From the NCBI GenBank assembly GCA_964036665.1, contig OZ038529.1, positions 23,384,060-23,448,059 on the forward strand: DNA of 64,000 nt. Direction: 5' to 3'. This document shows, in pieces, positions 24,092 through 34,702 of the stretch; position 1 is the first letter of the stretch, and each line of letters opens with the position of its first letter. The notes under the pieces were generated by a model. It did no database searches. It was not told where the DNA came from and saw only the letters and a list, made by a program, of their open reading frames with translations. The position numbers and the translations under genes are program-made. The DNA comes from Gordius sp. MW1. Lineage: Eukaryota; Nematomorpha; Gordioida; Gordea; Gordiidae.

Positions 24092-25303
24092 TTAAAAGCA
24101 ACAATAGGTTTGGATTAAATGATAATAATATTCAACAAAAACATTGAATAAAGTTGTGATTTGCCTTAACACGCGTTTATCCAAAAAAATGGAAATATAG
24201 ATGATGGCCATAAAGAAGAACAATTCTAAATTGCTTCCTGCCTCAATCAGCATATCCACATGAATTTTAGTTGAAGAACGTATATTTTCCAAATGTTGCC
24301 TGTTAATCACTACTATAATGGCTGGGATTTGACACAAGCAATAAAGTGCAAAAAATATTATTGATGAGATATTAGTAAACAATACTCTTCTACTACCTAA
24401 TCCAGTTATTTTAACGTTATAATCGTCTGCCATTACCGATGCATCTTGAGCTCTTAAATTAGCGATTTGATCCCTATTAAGTGGCATGTCAAATTTAGTT
24501 TGAGGAATCTTGATGGTTAAGGGATCTATAGCCAGAGTGCTTGTTTGTTTAGATATTGGTGTAGGTGCGATTTTGGAGTGATTTTTAAAAAACAAAATCA
24601 TATATCTCGTAATATATATACCAAAATACATGACAAATAGGCCTGGTATGACGGAAGTCAATATCTCGCGAACTAAATCATAATAAAATAGCCACAAAGG
24701 CTCATGCTCTTTATAAATATAGTACATTATGACTCGCTCACTATCAGCATCTGATTCGTTTTGCAGGGATTGTGGTAAAACACAAGCTTGAACTGAGAAC
24801 CAAACGTAACTCGAAGAGCACAGAATTAAAACAAATATCATATAAAATGCAGAGATAGTCCGGAAGAAAAAGCTATTTTGATATTTTTTCTGTTCGATCG
24901 GGTACTTTAATCTCATATAACGATCCCACAATAGGAGAGTAAAGGCGAATATAACAGCTTTGGAGCTAGCCTTTGAAAATATAAAATTGTAATGGGAAGC
25001 ATAAGTGATCCATCTGAAAGCGATGGTGTAATAGGTTGATAGTATGTACCGTATTTTTTCAATTAACCACAAAGTATAGAAAATTGAATATATTATGGTA
25101 TAAACGGCAACATATTTGAGATACAAGTCATTTAAGCTGATCTTGTCTGCGATGCGATTTAAAAAGTATAAACTCATGGAGGCCCCCAAGTAGGTAAAAA
25201 AAAGTAGGATAGGGCCAATAATTAAATTATAAACTGATCCAAAGTGCCAGTCCAAAGGTACATCTGAAAGACAGATTTTAAGATTTTTCATCGTTAAATT
25301 CAT
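24092..25303 (-). CDS. Rhodopsin-like 7TM receptor 1 (single exon)
   Basis: 403-aa intronless G-protein-coupled-receptor-like protein. I count seven hydrophobic segments starting at IIGPILLFFTYLGASMSLYF. TM3 ends with LLLWDRYMRLKYP, the class A DRY box with the following proline. TM6 contains FALYCLCQIPAIIVV (the C-x-x-P pattern) and TM7 is LELFFFMAIIYISIFL. Departures from class A: no cysteine at the usual extracellular start of TM3, and TM7 lacks NPxxY. Overall look is closest to invertebrate peptide receptors of the FMRFamide-receptor type, but the ligand is unknown. It is about 85-90% identical by eye to receptor 2 (40590-41777), differing mostly in the third intracellular loop. Start: first Met (MNLTMKN), aligned with MNSTVND of receptor 2. 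The stop codon is immediately followed by the target site of SINE copy A, which altered the last residues (ends TYCCF). Confidence 0.85.
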   Translation of the reverse strand: MNLTMKNLKICLSDVPLDWHFGSVYNLIIGPILLFFTYLGASMSLYFLNRIADKISLNDLYLKYVAVYTIIYSIFYTLWLIEKIRYILSTYYTIAFRWITYASHYNFIFSKASSKAVIFAFTLLLWDRYMRLKYPIEQKKYQNSFFFRTISAFYMIFVLILCSSSYVWFSVQACVLPQSLQNESDADSERVIMYYIYKEHEPLWLFYYDLVREILTSVIPGLFVMYFGIYITRYMILFFKNHSKIAPTPISKQTSTLAIDPLTIKIPQTKFDMPLNRDQIANLRAQDASVMADDYNVKITGLGSRRVLFTNISSIIFFALYCLCQIPAIIVVINRQHLENIRSSTKIHVDMLIEAGSNLELFFFMAIIYISIFLDKRVLRQITTLFNVFVEYYYHLIQTYCCF

Positions 25304-26029
25304 AGCCTATAGCGAGTGCTCAATAAACACTTATTATAATTTATATATCAATGAGGATATTCTATAAATATGCATTTGGAACATAGTCGATAACACTTGC
25401 CATAGTTCATTACCTATAATCATGAGCGTATTTATCAATTTTTGGATCCATTATACTATTAGCGTTTATTAGGCTTTCAATGATAGAGTAAGGTCAAACC
25501 ACACCCTTAAAAAACTCGTTAAATCACTTATATTGATTATTGTATGATAAAATTCCAACTCATCCCCCCTTTAAGCCAGCGCCTGCTTAATTAATTGGCG
25601 ATCGAAAAGGTAATCATTCTATACGAATTACCTTGTGCTTTTATTTTGGTTATCAGGTTTTATTCGATATTTATATATAGGTTGTATTATGTTTTTACAA
25701 GTTAATAAGGATTTATTTCCAAAAATATATTAAATTTATGGCAGACAGAGAGCCATGGATCGAAATTGTATTCGATTTTACAATTTCAATGGTGATTTTC
25801 TGCCTAATATAAAAAAAATTATTTTGAGTCGTGCTTAATTAAGGTTATAATTTTTGATATTAGTTTAGAGAATTGGCTACCCTCAGGATCTAAATTGCCG
25901 AGTGTTGACTACTACTGGGACGAAAATAAGATCGCAGTTGGTGAGCGAATGCTTAGTATCCCGGATTTTGTTAGAAGAGTGGCTTAAATCCAAGTAAAGA
26001 TATATTTTAAATAGATTCGAGCGTAGGTC
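25304..26029. other. Upstream region of receptor 1
   Basis: The first about 300 bp matches the region upstream of receptor 2 (41778-42100): shared pieces such as gctcaataaacact, ggatccattat and gtaaggtcaaaccacaccc. The promoter was therefore duplicated with the gene. No coding frame was seen. Confidence 0.6.
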
Positions 26030-26720
26030 TTAAAAAGCTTTCATGATTATATAAAACATCTTAACATCTACGTGGAACAGACGCAGAATAAACTTTTGCT
26101 TATGTTGTAATAATTTTTTGTAATATAGAAGCAATCGGGCATAGATTAAAAAAATTTCTAATTTTGATTTAGATCGGGAAAGTTTTTGTCTCAAAAGTTG
26201 TTTAATACTCAAGACCCCCAATTGGTGCGCCTAAAACATACATATTTTCCTTTTCAATTTAAATGAAGTTAGAGAACTTTGAATTAATAAGATCCAAGTC
26301 AGTATAAATTTCACTTTTTGACTAGGAAAATATGCATGGACCAAATCTATTGCTAGGACAAGGTTGTCATGAGTGCCGACGAGAGTGGTGTCATCTAGTT
26401 CTAGATGTTAGACATTTAAATTGAGTTTACAAAGTTTGTTATTTTCCTTATTTGGGTGATTAATGGCTAGTATAAGGAGGAGCCTAGAGGGTCGCCTTGT
26501 TGGATCTCCTCTGCGGATTCTAAGAGAATTCTCTTAATTTAAAAATCGAAGGGGATCCTTAAAATGTTGTAGTTGGTGTATGGATGAAATAGCGTGATAA
26601 AATCATTTATAAAAGCTACCGGAATGTGCTATTGAAAGAATTTTTAAATCCAGTTTTAAAAAGGAACACCAAGAGGGTGTTTCAGGGCTAAACGTGCTAC
26701 ATGGGTGACTATTTCACATC
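26030..26720 (-). pseudogene. LINE reverse-transcriptase fragment
   Basis: On the minus strand the translation shows EEIQQGDPLGSSLY near 26460-26520 and then HLELDDTTLVGTHDNLVLAI (about 26340-26405). These correspond to the RT motif (G-x-QQGDPLG) and the catalytic YxDD box, here LELDD. The C-terminal part continues in the frame at 26030-26221 (LLYYKKLLQHKQKFILRLF). Stops and frame changes interrupt it. It differs from the RTE-like LINE at 15-20 kb, whose box is FADD, so it is another LINE lineage. Confidence 0.7.
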
Positions 26721-26811
26721 TTACTTTAACCCCAGAGCCTGTTATGGATCATTTTTACCTAATAAAAGCATTTTAATTAAAAAAATATAAAGATCCAAAC
26801 AAATCATTACA

Positions 26812-28690
26812 ATGGCGGGGTCGAAACCTGTGGAACCAGAAGGTAATATTACATTACCTGCATACAATATTGAGGATAATATTAATTCTTATATATTTAT
26901 CATTGAGAATATCTTTGAAGCCAAAAAGGTGAAAAAAGATAAGTTAGACTCTGGGAACTACCTTAATTTTTGCATACTTCGGTTTAAGAAACATAGAAAC
27001 ACTCCGCAACTTTTTATATCCAAAACATATTAAAAGTCTCAAGTACATAGAATTGATTGATGTTATTAAAAAGAGTTTCAAGTGTAAATCCACCATTTTC
27101 CAATCAAGGAGTGACTTCTTTAGATGTTTGAAATTGGTCAATGAAACTATTCAAAGCTATACTACACGATTAAAATCCAAAGCACAAGCTTGTAATTTTA
27201 CTCAGTTTTTAGATGAAAGAATTAGAGATCAATTCCTTCATGGAGTTAATAACCCTAAGAGCTTGAGGTAAGAACGCGGTGGCCAGAAGCAGTTAATCAA
27301 GCTGAAGAGGTTATCACATTGAAGATATTTATAAAATGGAAAATGCATGGAATTGGCAAACAAAGAGTTATTTTCATCAATAGATGTCAACAAATTACAG
27401 TGCTTAAGTAAAAACAAATCAAATGAAATATTTGAAAAAAAAAATCAGCCAACAAATATAAAATTGATTAGATATTGTACAAGATGTGGACAAAGTCACC
27501 CTTTGGATAGATGCCCTGCATTCAATAAAACTTGCTACAGCTACAGGTGTAACAAAAAGAACCATTTCTCTAAATTATGTTTGCAGAAATATGATGTTAA
27601 TCAACTTATCAACACTGTACAAGAGAATAAGAAGTGTAACAACAAAAAACCCCAAATCCAGGTAAAGATCAATAAATTAGATATCACTATGTTATTTGAC
27701 ACTGGTGCAAATATATCCTTAATAAATTATGAAATTTACAAAATGCTTAACAAGCCAACTATTTACCCTTGTCCTATAATTAAAACATATGGAAATCATT
27801 ATATATTAACTATGGGAAAGGCAATAGTAAATATGAAATTGAGAACAAAATCTCTAGTAACAACAGCTAAGGTTATACCAATATTTGGTACAAATTAGAT
27901 TAAAGCTTTTCGAATGACGTTACCTAAAGCAGAAACAATTAACACTCTAAAAAATGAAATGCCTGAAAACCTAGTAAATTCGTTGGTATTCGTATGTTGA
28001 TGTTAAAGGAGTAACATTAAATGAAGAAATTTGAAAAAATCAATAAAAGCAGAACCAAGATGCCGCGAACTTATTTTAGCTATTAACGGATCTTAAAACT
28101 TATTACAACCGTCGCGACGAGTTATAGTACGACGAGTTATTTTTTTATGGTAATCGGCTGATCATTCCTGCTAATTTCTGAGTATATTACACCAAGGGCA
28201 TCCAGGAATTACGGGCTGAGAAATACTACGCGGTATTATGTTTGGTGGCCAGGAATGGATCATGACCTAGATATTTACTTAAAAAAATGTGACGGGTGTC
28301 AAGAGAACCGTGCGGTCTAAAAAGAGATTCCATTTAATTCTTGGGATTTACCAGATCGAGTCTGGGAGAGGGTCCATTTAGATATTGCAGTCGAAGGAAT
28401 TCATTGGTTAGTTCTAATTAATGCTCTAACGAAATGGGTGGAAGTGGCAACGATAAACCTACCACTTCACCGCAAGTGATAAGACAGTTACGGAATTGGT
28501 TTTGCCGTTTTGGCATACCTGCCCAAATCGTTTCGGATAACGGGCCACAATTTGGTCTGTTTATGCGACTAAAAATAACAGACCATAAAACCTTTGGTCT
28601 ATTTATGTTGGCGATTATAACAAGACCAGACAAAACCCAGCTGTTTTTACAATACTATATAAAAGTCACTATGCGACCTTTTATGCCTTA
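26812..28690 (+). pseudogene. Ty3/gypsy-like retrotransposon remnant, RT deleted
   Basis: Ordered remains of an LTR retrotransposon. Gag-like frame from 26812 (MAGSKPVEPEGNITLPAYNI). Two zinc knuckles, CTRCGQSHPLDRC and CYSYRCNKKNHFSKLC, at about 27476-27582. A retroviral-type protease motif, MLFDTGANISLINYE, at about 27690-27735. Then, after only about 280 bp, integrase pieces: YVWWPGMDHDLD and CDGCQENRAV (about 28230-28320), RVWERVHLDIA (about 28357-28390) and IVSDNGPQF (about 28529-28555). The reverse transcriptase and RNase H that should lie between are missing, so this is an internal deletion. The integrase is cut at the asparagine/glutamine after DNGPQF by a small inverted-repeat element. 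I did not find paired LTRs. Confidence 0.8.
28552..28675. mobile_element. Small MITE inside the integrase
   Basis: ggtctgtttatgcgac at the left is echoed by ggtctatttatgttggcg, and the right end is aaacccagctgttttt then acaatac. The right end matches, inverted, the cggctgggtt/gtgttgtaaaa family of 4036-4129. The boundaries are approximate and the insertion interrupts the gypsy integrase frame. Confidence 0.5.
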
Positions 28691-28989
28691 AATATTATTT
28701 AAGTAAAATTTACATGAGGCTCATCTTCGATCCTGATTCCTGACATTATAGCCATAGAAGATATTTAGCAAGACAAGAATGCATTATTATATTTAAAACG
28801 GTACAAAATGGTACTAAAATTAAGTAGTGAAAGGTGTTTGACTTTTACTCTTACCCATTGCTACATTATGTTTAAACGGGAAATTTGTCCGTTTAAATAT
28901 GAATTAACGTGTTGAATTAAAGATTAGAGACAATATCTCAATTTGTCATCGTTTATTTAATTGGGTATGTGTATCTTGTAAATGAAAAA

Positions 28990-29077
28990 ATCATTTTATC
29001 ACTATAAGAAAATTATCTACCATCCCTATTTGCGTTAAAATATTGGTTAGATAATTTTCTTATAGTGATAAAATGAT
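28990..29077. repeat. Perfect 29-bp hairpin, 30-nt loop
   Basis: The arms at 28990-29018 (atcattttatcactataag...) and 29049-29077 are exact reverse complements. The loop is taken by 29019-29048. It could be the core of a MITE or a small-RNA precursor. There are no other copies of these arms that I saw in the window. Confidence 0.8.
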
Positions 29078-29119
29078 AGTTTTTTATAATTGACATGACC
29101 CATCTAACAAAATAAATAA

Positions 29120-29720
29120 TGAATCATTTTCAAAACAACGATAGTTCATAATAATAATATATTAAGTATGTATAAATTGCTTTTATATTATTACATATAT
29201 TTTATTATATACACTTAATTATATACCACCCTTTACCAGACTACAGTGGCGTAAATACGGGGGGGGGGGGGGGAACAAAAAATCCCCCCCCCCCCCCCTA
29301 TTTTTTAAGAAAAAAAAATATTTTAGATCTAAAGTATATATTTTATAGTTGTGCAACGTAACTGACCAAGTTAGTTATTTATAATGACTTTATTTATGTT
29401 TTATACCAGATTTTATAATTTGAATGTTGCAATAAAAATGTTATAAAATATTTTGGAAATTCCCCCCCCCCCGGGAGAAAATTCTGGCTACGCGCCTGCC
29501 AGACTAACTTGTATTTATTAATTATATAATTTAGTATTGAATATATTAAGTAAAAAAAATTGCTTTTATACACTTAATTAAATACCACCCTATAACCAAA
29601 TAACTTGTATTTATTAATTATTTAATTTAGTGTTTCATATATTCATAGACTCATATATTATATTAAATATGTAGAATTGCTTATATATAATTCTATTAAT
29701 TTTATTATATACATAAATTG
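29120..29720. repeat. A+T-rich tandem duplication interrupted by a MITE
   Basis: The string ttgcttttat...cacttaatta...taccaccct occurs at about 29180-29232 and again at about 29550-29590. The flanking cttgtatttattaatta recurs at 29509 and 29604. So a segment of about 100-130 bp was duplicated at least once. The first copy was hit by the element at 29244-29498. Confidence 0.55.
29244..29498. mobile_element. hAT-like MITE, CAGTGGCGTA ends, 8-bp TSD
   Basis: Left end cagtggcgtaaatac, right end ctggctacgcgcctg. Exact 8-bp duplication ccagacta at 29236-29243 and 29499-29506. Two long G or C runs face each other inside and would pair in single-stranded DNA. It is a diverged relative of the CATGGGCGTAGCC family. 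Confidence 0.85.
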
Positions 29721-29926
29721 GTTGTCGTTATTATGTACTGTCGTTATTTTGGACAGAAGCGAAAATAATACCTGAGTTTGGCAGATCTAGCCAAATGTTT
29801 TATTACACTCTTAAATATATTATTTTAAATCAAAATTGTATGATAAAACTAAGATTTCACTTGACTAAGGTCATAGTAGAGGGAAGGCTAATAATATTTA
29901 GGTACCATACAAGATGTGAATTTTAA

Positions 29927-30570
29927 CTAAAAGTGCTGAGGCAGGTTAAATAAAATTATGGATATGGGTGTGGTAATGTAACTTATTTTTGTTCTTTTTA
30001 TTTTTGAATAAAAACTAAGGCAAAGGACGCGTCTAAAAAGTTTTCCATTGTAAATCCGCATTAAATATAAAAATAGAGCCAAGTTTTTATTTGATTTGAA
30101 CAAAGCAATATTGGAACGAATTTCACTTGAGGAGTGCGAAAGACCTAGTTTTAAGATTAGCTTTATGAATTTCATGATGCTCATATAAGTTCACTTGTTT
30201 TAAAAATCTTTAAAATATTATTAAGGATCCTAATGAGGTGTAGCATATGTTTATATTACTTGTGATTGAATTTCAAATAATAATTAATTTATTTCATCTT
30301 ACTATAACTAACATCTTCATTCTTGCTACTTATCGCATATAGGCTGCACATGAGTTAAAATGTATTTACCATAAATTATTATATAGTTAACAGGAGTCAG
30401 ATTTATTTAAATTTTTATGCCCGAACTCAGCTCGGTCTAATCATTTAACTAAATCGCCCGGCCGGGCCCACCCGAACCCTTCTCTGTGTCCGCCCGGAAA
30501 TGCCCAAATCATTAGAGCTGCCCAAACTGCCCAGTTCAAGAGGATGATTTTAAAACCTTCACCAAAGTTT
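29927..30570. other. Intergenic, no gene seen
   Basis: The minus-strand open frame 29927-30184 has no recognisable feature. G+C-rich cgcccggccgggcccaccc at about 30457 resembles the subterminal zone of the hAT element at 34703 and may be a relic of a related copy. Confidence 0.4.
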
Positions 30571-30605
30571 TAATTGCTATGCAATTTATGGGATCGTTTT
30601 TTGGT

Positions 30606-30641
30606 GTCCGTCGTCCGTCGTCCGTCGTCCGTCGTCCGTTA
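30606..30641. repeat. GTCCGTC microsatellite
   Basis: Five consecutive near-exact copies of the heptamer gtccgtc just inside the left end of the composite element. Related ccgtcc runs follow the same end at 9490 and 51340. Confidence 0.8.
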
Positions 30642-30824
30642 CCCTCCCTATCTATTTGCATTGGGTATATTAGGTTATCGCTTTTTTAAATTAATGCATG
30701 AGAAAGAGGTGCCCCACCCCTCATCTCTATCTCCCTCGCTGTGTTATTTTTTAAATTAATGCATAAGAGGTGCCCCACCCCTCATCTCTATCTCCCTCGG
30801 TGTGTTATATATAAGATTTGTTAA

Positions 30825-31075
30825 ATTATCTATTATATAATAAACATAGATAAAAGTTGTTTACTTTTAATGCTATGCAATTTAACTAGTTATATAATAA
30901 ACATAAATAAAAGTTGTTTACTTTTAATTGCTATGCAATTTAACTAGTTTTGGTTATATAATAAATATAGATAAAAGTTGTTTACTTTTAATGCTATGCA
31001 ATTTAACTAGTTATAAATAAACATAAATAAAAGTTGTTTACTTTTTAATTGCTATGCAATTTAACTAGTTTTGGG
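30825..31075. repeat. 57-64 bp tandem repeat, four units
   Basis: Each unit runs ttatataataaacataaat...aaaagttgtttacttt... and closes with tgctatgcaatttaactag, i.e. it contains the terminal motif of the host element. Long (with ttttgg) and short units alternate. A fifth unit lies at 31297-31365. Confidence 0.85.
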
Positions 31076-32210
31076 GTTGGAATCCCGGAGTTTTTTTTGA
31101 CTCTTATGATTGTTCTTGTTACTATCATTGATAATAAGAATTTTTGGCCGTCCGCTGGCTGCTGACCAATGAAAAAAATGACCATTGGCCAAAATGTGAA
31201 TCGAAATTATTTTTTTCGTTTTTTTTGACTATTATGATTGTTCCTGTTTCTACCATTGCTATTACTTTTTGGCCGTCCGCTGGCTGCTGACCAATGTTAT
31301 ATAATAAACATAAATAAAAGTTGTTTACTTTTAATTGCTATGCAATTTAACTAGTTTTTGGGTTAGAATCCCGGAGTTTTTTTTGACTTTTATGATTGTT
31401 CTTGTTACTATCATTGATAATAAGACTTTTTTGGCCGTCCGTTGGCTGCTGACCAATGAAAAAAATGACCATTGGCCAAAATGTGAATCCGAGTTTATTT
31501 TTTCGTTTTTTTTGACTATTATGATTGTTCCTGTTACTACCATTGCTATTATGACTTTTTGGCCGTCCGCTGGCTCCTGACCGATGGAAAAAAATGACCA
31601 TTGGCCAAAATGTGAATCGAAATTATTTTTTTCGTTTTTTTTGACTATTATGATTGTTCCTGTTCCTACCATTGCTATTATGACTTTTTGGCCGTCCGCT
31701 GGCTGCTGACCAATGGAATAAAATGACCATTGGCCAAAATGTGATTCGAAAACTTTTATTTCGTTTTTTTTTGACTATTATGAATTTATATCCACTTTTA
31801 TTGTGTCCTGGCTGCTGACCAATGGATAAAAATGACCATTGGCCAAAATGTGATTCGAAAATTTTTTTTTCGTTTTTTTTACTCTTGTGAATTTATATCC
31901 ACTTTTACCGTGTGCTGGCTGCTGACCAATGGAAAAAAATGACCATTGGCCAAAATGTGAATCCGAGTTTATTTTTTCGTTTTTTTTTGACTATTATGAT
32001 TGTTCCTGTTACTACCATTGCTATTATGACTTTTTGGCCGTCCGCTGGCTCCTGACCGATGGAAAAAATGACCATTGGCCAAAATGTGATTCGAAAATTT
32101 TTTTTTTCGTTTTTTTTTGACTTATGAATTTATATCCACTTTTACCGTGTCCTGGCTGCTTACCAATGAAAAAAAATGACCATTGGCCAAATTTTATATA
32201 TAACCTAAAA
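31070..32210. repeat. Tandem array with ATGACCATTGGCCAAA hairpin motif
   Basis: Eight units of roughly 110-150 bp, each with gactattatgattgttcct, ggccgtccgctggctgctga and gaccaatggaaaaaaatgaccattggcca. The last part can fold as a short hairpin (ccaatgg/ccattgg). The open frames read through 31331-32120 are by-products of this repeat. Single units recur at 32800-32840 and about 33060-33110, and in reverse at 50060-50390. Confidence 0.85.
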
Positions 32211-32925
32211 ATTTATTATAGATGGTCTAACAGACAGCCAACTATGTAATAAATATTTTTAACCTTATAAATGCATATATATTTTTTTATTGGGTTAATA
32301 TATTTCATTTAATTAGATTGTGATTTCATAGAAAACCTAAAAAGTAATATTTAAAAAAATAATATAGGCATTAGATTTTAATTTACGATAAAATATATCG
32401 ATAGAAACTAACACAAAATTCGAAACCTCCTTCAAAGGTATAAGCATAGCCCGTTATTTCTAATTAAATTGAATCTACTATTAAACTCAAACACGAATTG
32501 TACTTTATTAGATGGCGCGCGTAAGTTTATATAATTAGTAAAATTTTTCTACGTGTCATAGATATTACACCGCACGTGTGGCAGGGAAATGTCCGATATT
32601 TTTAAAATGAAAAGGTATTTTAGGAATCTGAAAAGGTTATTTTACCCCCGGCCGCCCTGGGCACCTACGGGTAAAGTTTCGAGCGAATCGGGCTGGTAGT
32701 TTAAGAATTTAGCTCTTTTTTAAAACTAAAAAAAACTTTTTTTTAAATTTTTTTTTTACATTAAATTATTATTTTGTTTTTGTTAATACCATTGATAATA
32801 TGACTTTTTGACCGTCCGCTGGCTACTGACCGACGAAATATATTGATTTTCTAAACATAAAACACAACTTTATTATTTCATCATCTATATAAATAACATA
32901 ATAACTTCTACTATTTTAAAGCCAG

Positions 32926-33000
32926 CATGGTATAGTGGTTATAGCGCCGGCTTGTGAACTGGAGGTGTGGGGTTCAAGTCAGGGAGGGGACAAATTTTTT
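32926..33000 (+). repeat. tRNA-like SINE head (His-type anticodon loop)
   Basis: The sequence gccagcatggtatagtggtt has a good A box, the anticodon loop region reads cttgtgaac (GTG) and the B-box region ggggttcaagtc. The acceptor ends do not pair (gccagca against agggagg), and it runs into the repeat body shared with 50400 and 51300. I read it as a tRNA-derived head of the repeat family rather than a functional tRNA gene. Confidence 0.6.
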
Positions 33001-33299
33001 TTTTAATTTTTTTAAATTAAATTAATATTTGTTCATGTTAATACCAATGATAATATGAATTTTTGACCGTCCGCTGGCTACTGACCAATAAAAAAATGAC
33101 CATTGGCCAAATAAATCGAAATTTTTTTTCGTTTTTGAATTGGTTAACATTGATAATTACCCTATGTCCTCCCCTACAAGGGCCTATAACTAATTAACTA
33201 ATTATTTTGCATCTAATACCCCCTATAGGCATTCTCGCCCCTTCCCACCTTTCTCGCCCATAAATTGCATAGCAAATATGCTACGTTTATACGGAGTAT

Positions 33300-33380
33300 A
33301 GAAGAGTTCCCCCTTCCCCTCTTCCCTTCCCCTCTTCCCTTCCCCTACTCCCCTTCCCTTCTCCCCCTTCCCACGAGGGC
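33300..33380. repeat. Pyrimidine tract (CCCTTCCCCTCTT)n
   Basis: Imperfect copies of cccttcccctctt on the plus strand. The purine-rich complement lies at 49565-49645 next to the second copy of the composite element, so the tract is part of the repeated unit. Confidence 0.8.
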
Positions 33381-33529
33381 CGAAGGCCCGAGTTTTTTGT
33401 TATATACTTCAAAAGATTTTAAATTTAATTCTCAATTTAATTTGGATAAGAACTACGATTAATAAATAAGTGACAAAATAATACACCAAAACAAAATGAC
33501 ACACTATATAAAAAATTCACTTTAAGGGC

Positions 33530-34700
33530 CAAATCATTTTAGAGTGCCCGCCCGGGCCCGCCCGAATTCCTGTCCCGACCCTTCTGGTCTCTGCTTACCT
33601 CTTATATATAGATATATCTTTAACCTCATAAAATTGCCCTTTTGTAGCTATATTATTTTTAAACCTTTACTAATATAACTCTCCTGTTCCAAAAAGAAAT
33701 GAAAATTAAAATCCTAATATTATGAATACAAGCGCTGAATAAAATGATTTCTTTTAGCACTCACTTCTTTACGGTTAATGTATTCAATTTCTTTGTCTGT
33801 ATGAGCTTTGGCAAACTGTAACGAGAACAAAAAAGTATTTAATTTGTCTTTTAACATCAATATCTCTGCCCAATTAATAATTTAATCAAAGAATCTATAT
33901 CTTGGAGATATAATCAAATAAATTTTTATCTCATTGTTAAAATTTCACTTATTATTAATTTTTAATAATTTAGTTGAGGCCATTCATTAGGCTATATTTT
34001 TATAGCATATATTTTTTTTGTTTGTACGAACTACGAGGACTAAAAGAGTAAATGACTTAGTGTTAAAAAAGATAAATCTTGCGCATAATTTAGATTGGGC
34101 CAAGGATTGGCTAAAGTATTGAAGTCATATCAAACTATGAATATTTAGCTGCTGTCTAAATAAGATACCAGGACTATTTTAATTTTATAAAAAAATACCC
34201 AATCTCTAAAAAAATTAATCGTTTGTTTACCAAAGGTGCCCAAGCCTGAAAAACGACGTGGATTAAGATATTGCATGCCCGAGGGGCAGCCTAAGGAATT
34301 ATCCGAGGGGCAGTACGCATTGGTCCATCTAAAGAAGATTCGAAAGTTCCAAGATTGAGGGTAATTTGGCCTTTTAAAGGGCGTCTTGAATTAGAATCTT
34401 ACTGTTACTATGCTCCACATATTTAAAATTATTAGAGGCTGTGTAAAGGGTGCCTGCTTTGTTCGCCTACCAAAGTTGACAATTCAGACAAAATAATTTA
34501 TTGTACAACTGACACCCAACCTCAACCTTCAGAATACACTAGCTGCCAATATTTTGCCAAGATAGCCTTTAAAACAATCCTGGCCATCAGGGCAGGGATG
34601 TAAGGTTTTAATACTGAACTTGTTGCAGCCCAAGAAAGCACAATACTAGTCCAGAATCCTAATCCTAATATCCCGAACATTGAGGTTAAATGGACTCAAG
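33530..34700. other. Second copy of the receptor-flanking block
   Basis: Non-coding DNA colinear with 21.9-23.25 kb (see that entry). A G+C-rich gcccgcccgggcccgcccg run at about 33548 looks like a hAT subterminal zone. No gene was seen. Confidence 0.55.
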
Positions 34701-34702
34701 AG

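Larger units (their letters stand above)
30574..33275. mobile_element. Composite inverted-repeat element, 2.7 kb
   Basis: Perfect 19-bp inverted ends: ttgctatgcaatttatggg at 30574-30592 and its complement at 33257-33275. Inside, in order: a (GTCCGTC)n run, a tandem array of about 57-64 bp units, a tandem array carrying atgaccattggccaaa, a tRNA-like head with a repeat unit, and a tract ending in cattctcgcccc. No transposase is visible. A second, shorter copy lies in opposite orientation at 49681-51395 and shares the same modules. It could be one non-autonomous transposon family with expanding internal satellites. Confidence 0.65.

Noticed and set aside
31331..32120. Open frames on both strands with repeated NNHNSQKK / DCSCYY-type peptides
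   Set aside because: They are translations of the tandem array; the peptide repeats follow the DNA unit and exist on both strands.
32926..32998. Functional tRNA-His gene
   Set aside because: Anticodon loop and boxes are tRNA-like, but the acceptor stem does not pair and the sequence continues into a repeated body, as for SINE heads.
30574..33275. CRISPR-like array (regular repeats with variable parts)
   Set aside because: The host is eukaryotic, units are adjacent tandem copies without unique spacers, and no cas genes exist.
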